This document shows positions 27,625 through 34,190 of a stretch of 48,751 nt of DNA, piece by piece. The translations under genes and the position numbers were made by a program. The notes below the pieces were generated by a model. It did no database searches. It worked only from the letters and a program-made list of their open reading frames with translations, and was not told the origin of the DNA. The stretch is taken from the IMG/VR virus record IMGVR_UViG_3300046524_000034, positions 1 to 48,751 of that record; one strand, 5' to 3'. Source of the DNA: a virus. The stretch's first letter is position 1; each line of letters opens with the position of its first letter.

Positions 27625-28056
27625 TTACTTGCGCTTCCAGGCCGGCACGTAGCCGCCGCCTGGCTTCTGTCCGGGCTTCTTGCCCGCTGCCTTCCGGCCG
27701 CCTCCGTAGCGGCTGGTGTAGCCCGTGTCCTTGGCGACCGCGCCCTCCTCCAGGCCGTGCTCCTTGGCGTACGCCTTGGCCTGCTTGAAGTCGATCGCCT
27801 TGCCGAGCTGCATGTCGTGGTACTTCTCGATCAGCGTGAAGCTGTCTCCTCCGTTGGAGCAGGAGTGGCAGTTCCACAGGCCCTCGTCGAGCCGGTAGCT
27901 GAACGAGGGGGTGTTGTCGTCGTGCAGGGGGCACTTGGCCATGCCTGCGTTGCGTTGGTCGTTGAAGTCCACGTCGAAGTGGTGCATGACGGAGTCGAGC
28001 AGAGGCTTGCTGTCCGAACCGCCGCCCTGGTCGGCGTCGATGCGGTGGAACCTCAT
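27625..28056 (-). CDS. Primase zinc-binding (CHC2-type) protein
   Basis: Encodes 143 residues from ATG 28056, overlapping the upstream stop (ATGA). The DnaG zinc domain is clear: MAKCPLHDDNTPSFSYRLDE followed by GLWNCHSCSNGGDSFTLIEK, giving Cys-x2-His...Cys-x2-Cys. The C-terminus is a Gly/Lys/Arg-rich tail (GGGRKAAGKKPGQKPGGGYV). It is the N-terminal half of a primase, split from the TOPRIM half encoded 15 bases downstream. Confidence 0.88.
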   Translation of the reverse strand: MRFHRIDADQGGGSDSKPLLDSVMHHFDVDFNDQRNAGMAKCPLHDDNTPSFSYRLDEGLWNCHSCSNGGDSFTLIEKYHDMQLGKAIDFKQAKAYAKEHGLEEGAVAKDTGYTSRYGGGRKAAGKKPGQKPGGGYVPAWKRK

Positions 28057-28205
28057 GGGTGCGTCACCTCCAGGGCCTCCTCGACGGCGAGGATCAGGGC
28101 AAGGTCGGAGTCGGGGTCTTCGATGTAGGCGAAGAACGCTTCCGTCTCGTCGTGCAGGGCGTCGAGCTCGGCCTGGGTCATGTCCCAGCCCATGAAGCCG
28201 ATCAC
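28053..28205 (-). CDS. Small acidic protein in primase operon
   Basis: Encodes 50 residues from GTG 28205, overlapping the nuclease stop (GTGA) and the primase start (ATGA). It begins MIGFMGWDMTQAELDALHDE and continues as an acidic helix (ETEAFFAYIEDPDSDLALIL). Double four-base overlaps make it very likely real. The function is unknown. It may be a partner of the primase or resolvase. Confidence 0.65.
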   Translation of the reverse strand: MIGFMGWDMTQAELDALHDETEAFFAYIEDPDSDLALILAVEEALEVTHP

Positions 28206-28591
28206 TGCGGGTCCAGCCCGAGGTAGTCCTCGACGGTGGTGAGCACGAACGCCTTGCGCCAGTTCTTGCCGCGCCGCTTGACGACCACGATGGACTCGAC
28301 GTCTTCGAGGTCCAGGCCGCGGTGCTTGGCGAAGTTCTCGCGCTCGACGATGGCCTCACCGAGGAAGACGCCGGGCTCGAACTTCGCGTTCTTCGCCTCG
28401 ATCACCAGGTACTTGCCGTCGCCCTCGCGGACGACCATGTCGCCCTCGTCCTCCTTGCCGGCCAGGCGAAGGGACTCGACGTCGAAGCCCTCAGTGCGCA
28501 GGCCCTCGCGCAGGTCGGTCTCCCACTGCGCGCCGACCCTCTTGTTGCGCTTGTTCCGTGCCGCGATGCTGTTGCTCAACTTGCACACCAC
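28202..28591 (-). CDS. PD-(D/E)XK nuclease, Hjc-like resolvase
   Basis: Encodes up to 129 residues. GTG 28591 lies inside a stoperator-like site just after GGGAGG; a TTG at 28579 is the alternative start. The catalytic pattern is G-x-x-W-E (GAQWETDLREGL), a GKEDEGDMVV strand and EAKNAKF, matching archaeal Hjc-type resolvases and related phage nucleases. It probably cuts branched DNA during replication and recombination. It is the first gene of the primase operon, directly behind a TGTGATACTGT promoter. Confidence 0.75.
   Translation of the reverse strand: MVCKLSNSIAARNKRNKRVGAQWETDLREGLRTEGFDVESLRLAGKEDEGDMVVREGDGKYLVIEAKNAKFEPGVFLGEAIVERENFAKHRGLDLEDVESIVVVKRRGKNWRKAFVLTTVEDYLGLDPQ
28575..28587 (-). 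promoter_or_regulatory. Stoperator-like 13-bp site
   Basis: TGTGCAAGTTGAG spanning the start region of the resolvase-like gene, downstream of the promoter box at 28632. Confidence 0.55.
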
Positions 28592-28631
28592 CTCCCAGTA
28601 GAACCGGGCGGGTGCCCGGCAGTATCTTGCG

Positions 28632-28642
28632 ACAGTATCACA
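28632..28642 (-). promoter_or_regulatory. Leftward TGTGATACTGT promoter box
   Basis: The same 11-base extended -10 box as in the rightward early region, identical for 14 bases to that at 6881 (TGTGATACTGTCGC). A second GATACTG follows at about 28620-28626. It drives the resolvase-primase operon. Confidence 0.55.
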
Positions 28643-29527
28643 CTACGAGCCGAGGCTCAACGCGACCTTGATCGGCGACCAGTCGTCGGCAGGCTTGGCC
28701 TGGGCCGCCTGCACGATGGCCCGCTTCTCCGCCTTCGCGAAGCGCGTGTACTCCGGCTGGCAGATCATCGTCGCGTAGCGGCCGGCGGTCGGGTCGCACG
28801 GGCCCATGCGCTGCTTGATGCACGCCACGTTGTAGGCCAGCGACGTCGGGTCCAGGGCCACGGACAGCGAGAGCTCGGGCTTCTCGGACAGGCCGCCCTT
28901 GACCTGGTCACGCGACGGGGGAGCCCAGGGGTTCGTCTTGGCCTCCCAGTTCTTGTCGCTCGCGTGGTGCAGGATGATCACCGTCGCGCCCGTGTGGCGG
29001 GCCAGCTCGGTGCAGCCCTGCATCACGGCCATCTGCTCCGTGTAGTCCGACTCGGCGCCCTCGAAGTCCATGAGGTTGTCGAACACGATGACCTCCGGGT
29101 ACCGGTCCCACAGCTCGACGTACGCCTCCAGCTCCTCGTCGACCGCCCGCCAGGTGATGGGGGAGCCGAAGGAGAAGGTGATGTTCGAGTCGGCCAGCGC
29201 GTCGATGTACGCCTGCCTGTACGTGCCGCCCTCCGCCATGCCGGCCTCGACCATCTCGGTCGTGTCCTTGGTGGCCATCGACGCAAGGCGGGAGCTCGCC
29301 GTGAAGGCGCTCATGTCGGCGGAGAAGTACAGCGACGGCAGGTTCATCTGGGCAACCCAGAACAGGGCGAAGCCCGACTTCTGCGTACCGGAACGGCCGG
29401 CGACCATGACGACCTCGCCGTGCCGGGGCCGCACACCCATGGCGTAGAGGTCGTCGAACGCCTCTACGCGCGGGAGTTCACGGCCACTTGCAGCATGGAG
29501 CGCCAGGGACCTTCCGGGGGTGAGCAC
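28643..29527 (-). CDS. DnaB/RecA-like replicative helicase
   Basis: Encodes 294 residues from GTG 29527 behind GAGAGGAGGACAGCAA; the start lies inside the end of the dCMP deaminase gene. RecA-type ATPase: Walker A AGRSGTQKSGFALF (about 43-56), Walker B VIVFDNLMDF (about 147-156), and VIILHHASDKNWEAKTN as motif H3/H4. With the primase genes beside it, a DnaB-like helicase is most likely, though the N-terminal primase-interaction domain of DnaB is absent. The protein is shorter than typical DnaB. Confidence 0.8.
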   Translation of the reverse strand: MLTPGRSLALHAASGRELPRVEAFDDLYAMGVRPRHGEVVMVAGRSGTQKSGFALFWVAQMNLPSLYFSADMSAFTASSRLASMATKDTTEMVEAGMAEGGTYRQAYIDALADSNITFSFGSPITWRAVDEELEAYVELWDRYPEVIVFDNLMDFEGAESDYTEQMAVMQGCTELARHTGATVIILHHASDKNWEAKTNPWAPPSRDQVKGGLSEKPELSLSVALDPTSLAYNVACIKQRMGPCDPTAGRYATMICQPEYTRFAKAEKRAIVQAAQAKPADDWSPIKVALSLGS

Positions 29528-29937
29528 TTGCTGTCCTCCTCTCCACGGACGACGACGCGTCCGATGCCTACGGCTTCGATCAGGGTCTGGCAGGCCGGGC
29601 ACGGCTTGCGGGTGACGGCGAGCGTCGCGTCCTTCAGCTCGTCGGGGTGGAACCCCTTGTCGAGCACGTCTCGGATCGCGTTGCGCTCGGCGTGGTCGGC
29701 CGCGCAGTTGGCGTAGTCGCTGTCCGGGGCACAGTCCTCACGTGACAGCCGGCCTCGCGGGCAGTTGCCCGCGGTCTTGCAGCCAGGGATGCCGGGCGGC
29801 AGGCCGTTGTAGCCCACGCCCAGGAGCCGCTTACGGCGGTTCAGGATCACGGCGCCCACCTGGGCCCGTGTGCAGTCAGCCATCGTGGCCACCTCGTCAG
29901 CGATGCCGAGGGCCCACTCATCTCTCGAAGGTCTCAC
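29464..29937 (-). CDS. dCMP deaminase
   Basis: Converts dCMP to dUMP, the substrate of ThyX. It has 157 residues from GTG 29937. The zinc site is plain: CAADHAERNAIRDVL (His and catalytic Glu, about 79-93) and KPCPACQTLIEAVG (Cys pair, about 111-124). The N-terminus (ADCTRAQVGAVILNRRKRLL) and GYNGLPPGIPGC are also typical of the family. It overlaps the helicase start by 64 bases. Confidence 0.93.
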   Translation of the reverse strand: MRPSRDEWALGIADEVATMADCTRAQVGAVILNRRKRLLGVGYNGLPPGIPGCKTAGNCPRGRLSREDCAPDSDYANCAADHAERNAIRDVLDKGFHPDELKDATLAVTRKPCPACQTLIEAVGIGRVVVRGEEDSKCSPPEGPWRSMLQVAVNSRA

Positions 29938-29992
29938 TCGACCCTCCCTCCTGCGGGCTGGCGCCCGCTCATCCCCCTCCTTCCAGTCGCAG

Positions 29993-30005
29993 CGACACTT
30001 GCACA
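29993..30005 (-). promoter_or_regulatory. Stoperator-like 13-bp site
   Basis: TGTGCAAGTGTCG in the 74-base gap upstream of dCMP deaminase, pointing with transcription. Confidence 0.55.
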
Positions 30006-30011
30006 GTCAGG

Positions 30012-30449
30012 TCAGTCGAAGTCGGGAGCGTCCGCCACCGCGGCCTCCGCCGCCTTCTCCCGCTTCTCGGCGTACGCGACGACCGCGTTGCGCACGGCCG
30101 AGTCGGTCACCGGACGCCACACCCACGCCGGGTGCGCGCCGGGCTTCTTCGGGGGCACCTGCTCCAGGCGCACGATCGTGGCACCGCCGACGATGGTCTC
30201 CAGGTCGCGGGCGAGGATGGTCTGCTCGATCCTCTGGCCCTTGGTCACCTCGGGGGTGCCGGCCTGGAGCGCTCCGCCGTCCTTGAAGACGGTCACGTCC
30301 GCGAGGACGGAGTCCTTCGGGCCGTTCGGGGTGGGGCGCTGACGCTCGAACTGGTGGACCTCGACGAGGATGGCCGGCGCGGTGAGGTTGTCCTTCGGCT
30401 TGAACCAGCCGCCGCCCTGGACCGGGATGTCGATGAGGTTGAGAGCCAC
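30012..30449 (-). CDS. Possible ssDNA-binding-type replication protein
   Basis: Encodes 145 residues from GTG 30449 behind GAAGGAGATCAACACA. Beta-rich centre (TAPAILVEVHQFERQRPTPN, then DSVLADVTVFKDG and LETIVGGATIVRLEQV) with an acidic Ala-rich C-terminal tail ending DAPDFD, reminiscent of single-strand-binding proteins whose acidic tails recruit partners. This is an inference from composition and place. Its first residues, VALNLIDIP, match those of the nuclease at 32166. Confidence 0.5.
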   Translation of the reverse strand: MALNLIDIPVQGGGWFKPKDNLTAPAILVEVHQFERQRPTPNGPKDSVLADVTVFKDGGALQAGTPEVTKGQRIEQTILARDLETIVGGATIVRLEQVPPKKPGAHPAWVWRPVTDSAVRNAVVAYAEKREKAAEAAVADAPDFD

Positions 30450-30497
30450 TGTGTTGATCTCCTTCGTTCGTTGCCCACGCGGGCAGTTACGTTGCGA

Positions 30498-30638
30498 TTA
30501 CTTGGTGAGGCAGCGGGCCGGCATCTCGCCGGCCTTGCTGTACGCCCAGAGCCCGCACGGTGCGGACGTCCAGGTGAAGATGCTTCCGGCCAGCAGCGCG
30601 ATCACCGCGATGCAGTAGCCGATGTCGCTCGGCTTCAC
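30498..30638 (-). CDS. Small membrane protein
   Basis: Encodes 46 residues from GTG 30638 (GTGA overlap with the upstream gene). Residues 5-24 form a hydrophobic helix (DIGYCIAVIALLAGSIFTWT). A Cys-containing exposed tail follows (APCGLWAYSKAGEMPARC), and the two cysteines could form a disulphide. The function is unknown. Confidence 0.55.
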   Translation of the reverse strand: MKPSDIGYCIAVIALLAGSIFTWTSAPCGLWAYSKAGEMPARCLTK

Positions 30639-31114
30639 TGGAGCGACTTGCCCTTCGCCTTCCAGGCCGCCATGACGGCAGCGTCGGAGAAGAAGGACTG
30701 GTTGCCGGCCCACAGCTTCTTCAAGCCGTCGACCGTGGTCTGCTTCTCGATCTCCCCGAGGATGTACGTGTTGGGGTCTTCCGCCTTCTGCTCAGTCACA
30801 CTTGCACTACCCGGCCAAGGGCCGGAAGACTGCGCAGCCGAAGCCGCCGCCCATGGGTCGTCGGTGGGCTTGACCGGCTCGGCCGTCTCCTCGACGACCG
30901 TGGCCCCGAGCGCGGTCGCGATCAGGCCCTTGCCGTGCGCGATCTGGGTCGCGTTCGTCACGACGCTGCTCAGGCTCAAGCCGACCTGCGTGGCGGGGTC
31001 CATCCCGAAGAAGTCCAGGATGTCCGCCCTGATCTCCCCGGTCGTCCCCTTGAACACCGCCCAGGTGTCGTCGTAGCTCTTGCCGTACTTGATCGTGACG
31101 CTCAGTTCGCTCAC
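30635..31114 (-). CDS. Replication-region protein of unknown function
   Basis: Encodes 159 residues from GTG 31114. N-terminal beta part (LSVTIKYGKSYDDTWAVFKG), a helical centre, a low-complexity Ala/Ser/Glu/Pro linker (about 90-112) and a C-terminal helical motif (TVDGLKKLWAGNQSFFSDAA) like small protein-docking domains. It is common beside Cas4-like nucleases in actinophages, so a recombination accessory role is possible. A stoperator-like site lies inside the linker-coding part. Confidence 0.6.
   Translation of the reverse strand: MSELSVTIKYGKSYDDTWAVFKGTTGEIRADILDFFGMDPATQVGLSLSSVVTNATQIAHGKGLIATALGATVVEETAEPVKPTDDPWAAASAAQSSGPWPGSASVTEQKAEDPNTYILGEIEKQTTVDGLKKLWAGNQSFFSDAAVMAAWKAKGKSLQ
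30796..30808 (-). promoter_or_regulatory. Intragenic stoperator-like site
   Basis: AGTGCAAGTGTGA within the preceding gene's linker-coding region; one mismatch at the first base. Confidence 0.4.
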
Positions 31115-31157
31115 TGGTTGCCGTTCCCCTCTCTCTCGCTGTCGTTGCCACCGTCGG

Positions 31158-31170
31158 TGTGCAACCTTCG
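31158..31170 (+). promoter_or_regulatory. Weak stoperator-like site, opposite orientation
   Basis: TGTGCAACCTTCG on the plus strand, about 13 bases from the strong minus-strand site at 31183. The two form a loose inverted pair in the leader of the gene at 31114. Confidence 0.3.
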
Positions 31171-31182
31171 CTCTGTTCGTTG

Positions 31183-31195
31183 TCCAACTTACACA
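31183..31195 (-). promoter_or_regulatory. Operator-like site over a -10 box
   Basis: TGTGTAAGTTGGA overlaps the -10 (TAAGTT) of the promoter at 31186-31214, so binding would repress it directly. Confidence 0.55.
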
Positions 31196-31214
31196 CTCTG
31201 GGGGTTGAAATCAA
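31186..31214 (-). promoter_or_regulatory. Leftward promoter for replication genes
   Basis: TTGATT (31214-31209), a 17-base spacer and TAAGTT (31191-31186). It would transcribe the gene at 31114 and those downstream. Confidence 0.5.
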
Positions 31215-31221
31215 CTCCGCT

Positions 31222-32166
31222 TCATGTGGCCTGCGTCACGAAGGGCTTCATGGCGCCCTTCGTCGAGCGTGCCTTGCGGATCGTGAGTGCAAGGTTCGCC
31301 AGTGCCCACCCGATGTTCAGGTCGACCCAGTACAAGTTACACACTCCGGTGCCCGCTGGCAAGTGGACGATGATGCCCCAGTCCTGGTTCACGGGAGGCA
31401 GCGGCGAGTAAGCCTCGGCAGCCTGCTCCGCGGTGAACTCGGTCTTCTTCCAGGCGGCGAAGCCCCTCTTGTCCGAAGGGTTCACCGGGAATCTGGTGTG
31501 GTCGTACAGCTTGCCGCGCGAGTACACCGCGAGTTGCGATGCCATCTTGAGCTTGCCGTACTCGATCGTGCCGGTCTTGGTGTCCGTGATGAAGTTGCCC
31601 TTGATGGGCTTGCCGTCCGGGCCGGGCCCGTCGTAGTACGACAGCCGGTCGAACGTGCCGCCCACGGACAGCTCGGGTACTGCGACGAACTGCTCGATGG
31701 CGATGACCTTCAGGACGGACGTGGCCATCATGTAGGCCGCCATGTCGTCGAGGTCTGCTCCCGAGATGGTGCTGGGCAGCGGGTCCCCGCGGTCCACGTA
31801 CTCCGACAGATCGTGCAGGTAGGTGCCCTTGCGCGACTTCTCGTTCGCGCCGGCCGCGTCCTTGGCCTGCTCCGTCAGAGCGTTGAGCTTCTTCTTGTCG
31901 TCCGGATCGTCAGGGTCGAGGGCCCTGGCGGCTTCCAGCAAGTCGGGCCGCTTGGACGATCCGAGCAGGACCATACGCCCCTGCCAGTCGATCAAGTTCG
32001 ACTTGTCCTCGATGCAGTCGATGAAAGTCGTAGTCCGGGTGTGTCCCCGAGGTCTCCCCCCTTCCAAAGGAACGATCAGCGGCCTGCTCCACCCGTCCCG
32101 AGGCACGGAGTGATTCGGATGCGCGGGCTTGGACTGTTGCGGAATCTCCAGAAGATTCAGGGCCAC
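31222..32166 (-). CDS. Cas4/RecB-like PD-(D/E)XK exonuclease
   Basis: Encodes 314 residues from GTG 32166 behind CGAAGGAGTACTGA. The nuclease core is GGTFDRLSYYDG (Asp metal ligand, about 187-198), then GNFITDTKTGTIEYGKLKMA with the D-x-K pair and a following QLAVY helix, the RecB/Cas4 layout. An upstream GTYLHDLSEYVDRG has the H-x-x-x-E motif. It probably supplies 5' strand resection for phage recombination. The first 85 codons overlap the previous gene in another frame. Its start VALNLLEIP echoes that of the gene at 30449. Confidence 0.8.
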   Translation of the reverse strand: MALNLLEIPQQSKPAHPNHSVPRDGWSRPLIVPLEGGRPRGHTRTTTFIDCIEDKSNLIDWQGRMVLLGSSKRPDLLEAARALDPDDPDDKKKLNALTEQAKDAAGANEKSRKGTYLHDLSEYVDRGDPLPSTISGADLDDMAAYMMATSVLKVIAIEQFVAVPELSVGGTFDRLSYYDGPGPDGKPIKGNFITDTKTGTIEYGKLKMASQLAVYSRGKLYDHTRFPVNPSDKRGFAAWKKTEFTAEQAAEAYSPLPPVNQDWGIIVHLPAGTGVCNLYWVDLNIGWALANLALTIRKARSTKGAMKPFVTQAT

Positions 32167-32746
32167 TCAGTACTCCTTCGTTCGGGGACTTGGGCTTAGG
32201 TGCCGGCTGTACTGTGCCGGGCTGGTCGGTGCTGAAGCTGTCGAACACCTCGTTGATGGCGTCCGGGTAGCTGGTGGCCACCGGGCTTGGGAGCAGCAGG
32301 GCGGAGGCGATGCACGCTGCGAGAGCGAACGAGCTGGCCGCGCGCCTGACGATCGAGCGGGCCGGCCTCACAGGGGCCGCCGGCTGGACGACTGCGTACT
32401 CGGTAACGGAGGCAAGGTAGATCCGGACGGTGCCGTCCTCCAGGATCTCGGGCTCACACTCATCGTCGTCGAGGACTTCCAGGCCCCGGCTCTCGGCGGC
32501 CTTCAGAACCTCTCTCATCGCGCTGGCCTTGTAGCCCGGCCTCGCGTCGATGTGGAAGTCGCACTCGTCCTCGTCTACCCAGAGGACGATCGTCTCGTCG
32601 GGGGTCGCGTAACGCCCCCGCCACATCCCGACTCCATGGTCGGCTCCGAGTCGGTACAGATCCGGGAGCGCGCCCTCGTGAGGAACGTCCTCGTCAGCAG
32701 GGACGAAGGGTCCAAGCAGACTCAGTTCCCCATCCGTCAGAACCAT
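31910..32746 (-). CDS. Putative membrane-anchored protein of unknown function
   Basis: Encodes up to 278 residues from ATG 32746 behind GAGGGGGTCTGTAG. The N-terminal 120 residues are acidic and soluble (LWVDEDECDFHIDARPGYKA, then GLEVLDDDECEPEILEDGTV). One hydrophobic helix follows (SSFALAACIASALLLPSPVA, about 138-157), then a Pro/Ser-rich stretch. No stop appears until 31910, so the last 85 codons overlap the nuclease gene in another frame. That tail is compositionally odd and may be passive. It is the first gene of the leftward replication arm, next to the immunity region. Confidence 0.55.
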   Translation of the reverse strand: MVLTDGELSLLGPFVPADEDVPHEGALPDLYRLGADHGVGMWRGRYATPDETIVLWVDEDECDFHIDARPGYKASAMREVLKAAESRGLEVLDDDECEPEILEDGTVRIYLASVTEYAVVQPAAPVRPARSIVRRAASSFALAACIASALLLPSPVATSYPDAINEVFDSFSTDQPGTVQPAPKPKSPNEGVLSGPESSGDSATVQARASESLRASGRVEQAADRSFGRGETSGTHPDYDFHRLHRGQVELDRLAGAYGPARIVQAARLAGSRQGPRP

Positions 32747-32766
32747 CTACAGACCCCCTCAGCTTG

Positions 32767-32779
32767 TGTGTAAGTGTCG
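32767..32779 (+). promoter_or_regulatory. Stoperator-like 13-bp site, opposite orientation
   Basis: TGTGTAAGTGTCG on the plus strand, upstream of the leftward gene at 32746, where it would act as an operator. Confidence 0.5.
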
Positions 32780-32782
32780 CTG

Positions 32783-32922
32783 TTGTGATCCATCCTGCTT
32801 GAGACGTAAACGATCTGTCAAGCCCGTGATCACAAAATCTTCATGACTGGAACCTACGACTCCGCAACTGTCGGGAAGGTTGTATGGCCTACCCATGTTT
32901 TTTGCGAACGCGATGATCACAA
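32783..32922. promoter_or_regulatory. AT-richer control region with GTGATCAC sites
   Basis: The most AT-rich stretch of the window. TTGTGATC (32783-32790), GTGATCACAAAAT (32826-32838) and TGATCACAATTTG (32914-32926) share the TGATCACAA element, as expected for a second regulator's operator or for replication-initiator sites. No gene is present from 32747 to 33015. Confidence 0.45.
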
Positions 32923-32953
32923 TTTGAGTCAGTACCAAAAGGGACGTAGGCTC

Positions 32954-33010
32954 CTGAACGGCAGGAGACCCCCACAATGCCTGTGTGGGGGTCTCCCGCT
33001 TGCTGTTCAG
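32954..33010. terminator. Long inverted-repeat terminator
   Basis: GGAGACCCCCACA (32964-32976) pairs perfectly with TGTGGGGGTCTCC (32984-32996), flanked by outer CTGAAC/GTTCAG arms. It lies just after the repressor stop and insulates it from the leftward replication operon. Confidence 0.75.
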
Positions 33011-33015
33011 TTGTC

Positions 33016-33471
33016 CTACTTGTCCGCGTTCGGGCGCGGGGTGGTCTTCCGCTTGGGGCGGTGGATGAGATCGTCGTCACCCTCCTGCCGGGGCACGTAG
33101 AAGAAGCCCTCCTCCGTGTCCGGGTCGTAGTGGACGACCGCACCGCTCTCCTCCAGCATCTCGTGCCAGGACGCCAGCCGAGCCTTGTCTGTCTCGGTCA
33201 GCTCCTTGCCGGCGCGACTCCGAGCCTCGGCCCGCAGCATCGCGAGCGGGTAGGCCCAGCGGTGCTCCTCCTTCACGAACCAGGGGATCAGCTCGTCGTC
33301 CCGCACGATGCGGCGATCGAGGCCGCGGCGACGCCGGAAGTTCCCCCACATCGACGCAACCGTGTCGATGTTGTATTTGCGCTTGTACTCCTCGATCATC
33401 CACTGGTACGTCTTACCCTCCTCGAACCAGCGGATGACCTCCTGCTCATCCTGGATCTTGCGCTTGGCCAT
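33016..33471 (-). CDS. Immunity repressor, L5 gp71-like
   Basis: Encodes 151 residues from ATG 33471 with AGGGGGCTC before it; a GTG at 33516 would add 15 residues. An N-terminal helix-turn-helix-like part reads EQEVIRWFEEGKTYQWMIEE, then YNIDTVASMWGNFRRRRGLD. The C-terminal half TETDKARLASWHEMLEESGA, then GFFYVPRQEGDDDLIHRP, resembles mycobacteriophage L5/Bxb1 repressors (K-x-RLLSWWKML...GFRYVPR...DDDLLIR, from memory). Those bind asymmetric 13-base stoperators scattered through the genome. The window has about 27 such sites, one in front of this gene, consistent with autoregulation. Confidence 0.75.
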   Translation of the reverse strand: MAKRKIQDEQEVIRWFEEGKTYQWMIEEYKRKYNIDTVASMWGNFRRRRGLDRRIVRDDELIPWFVKEEHRWAYPLAMLRAEARSRAGKELTETDKARLASWHEMLEESGAVVHYDPDTEEGFFYVPRQEGDDDLIHRPKRKTTPRPNADK

Positions 33472-33531
33472 GAGCCCCCTGTCGTCGATGATCTTGAGCG
33501 TGGGAAACACTTCCACACTACTCGCGCAGAA

Positions 33532-33544
33532 GTCAACTTACACA
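33532..33544 (-). promoter_or_regulatory. Operator-like site between repressor and divergent gene
   Basis: TGTGTAAGTTGAC. Its TTGAC also forms a possible -35 for the repressor, and the site lies upstream of the divergent gene at 33592, so both could be controlled. Confidence 0.55.
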
Positions 33545-33591
33545 CGGTATCTTGGAGGTCACACCAAGATGCACACCCAAGGGGCAGCACA

Positions 33592-33930
33592 GTGAAGCTC
33601 GAAGTCACCGCCTGCGACATCGACAAGAAGTTCCCGGCGAAGACGTACACCATCACGGCGAGCGACGGACGCAGCATCTCCAAGGATCTGTGCGCCGAGC
33701 ACGCCGAGCCGTTCGAGGAGTGGCTGGAAGAGGCCGACGACCACGCGCCCGACATGGACGAGCACGCCCACCGGATCGTCGAGCAGCGCGAGCCCGCGCC
33801 CGAGCCGGCCCCCGAGGTACCGAAGAGGCGCACCGCGAAGACGGCGGCGCCCGCCAAGAAGACGACGCCCTCCAGGCGTCGCCCGAAGATCGTGAGCCTG
33901 GAGGAGATCGAAGCCTCCAAGAAGGGCTGA
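33592..33930 (+). CDS. Small protein divergent from repressor, Lsr2-like features
   Basis: Encodes 112 residues from GTG 33592. The N-terminal 50 residues (TACDIDKKFPAKTYTITASD, then GRSISKDLCAEHAEPFEEWL) recall the Lsr2 dimerisation domain or a small zinc-binding relative. The C-terminus is Ala/Lys/Arg/Pro-rich (KTAAPAKKTTPSRRRPK) and likely binds DNA. Placed divergently from the repressor with a shared operator, it could act as a Cro-like or nucleoid-associated regulator. The Lsr2 link is tentative. Confidence 0.6.
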   Translation: MKLEVTACDIDKKFPAKTYTITASDGRSISKDLCAEHAEPFEEWLEEADDHAPDMDEHAHRIVEQREPAPEPAPEVPKRRTAKTAAPAKKTTPSRRRPKIVSLEEIEASKKG

Positions 33931-33937
33931 GACAAGA

Positions 33938-33978
33938 AGAGAGCCCCCGCCGGCCGTGTGGCAGGCGGGGGCTTCTCT
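33938..33978. terminator. Bidirectional terminator hairpin
   Basis: AGAGAGCCCCCGCC (33938-33951) pairs with GGCGGGGGCTTCTCT (33964-33978). It separates the convergent gene at 33592-33930 from the leftward lysis cassette. Confidence 0.8.
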
Positions 33979-34190
33979 CATTCCTGGTCGGAGCTCTCGA
34001 CGAACCCGAACGCGGTCAGCGCCTGTATGACGAGCGCCACCTGCGGGTAGTCCGTGCCGAAGTACGTGGCCAGGGACAGAGCCACACCCACGAGGGCCGC
34101 GACGAGGCCGGCCTTCGACTTGTACCTGGTGGGCAGGGCCGCAGCGATACGCGCCACGCCCTTGCCCGTCACCTTCCTGTGCTTGCTCAC
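33978..34190 (-). CDS. Holin-like small membrane protein
   Basis: Encodes 70 residues from GTG 34190, overlapping the endolysin stop by four bases. A basic N-terminus (SKHRKVTGKGVARIAAALPT) precedes a hydrophobic stretch AGLVAALVGVALSLATYFG (about 29-47) and a second, shorter one (ALVIQALTAFGFV). It has a short acidic end. Size, topology and coupling to the endolysin fit a holin or antiholin. No family is named with certainty. Confidence 0.65.
   Translation of the reverse strand: MSKHRKVTGKGVARIAAALPTRYKSKAGLVAALVGVALSLATYFGTDYPQVALVIQALTAFGFVESSDQE

Noticed and set aside
31330-31345. AAGTTACACACT inside the nuclease gene as another stoperator
   Set aside because: It reads TGTGTAACTTG, with mismatches in the invariant AAGT; likely coincidence of coding sequence.
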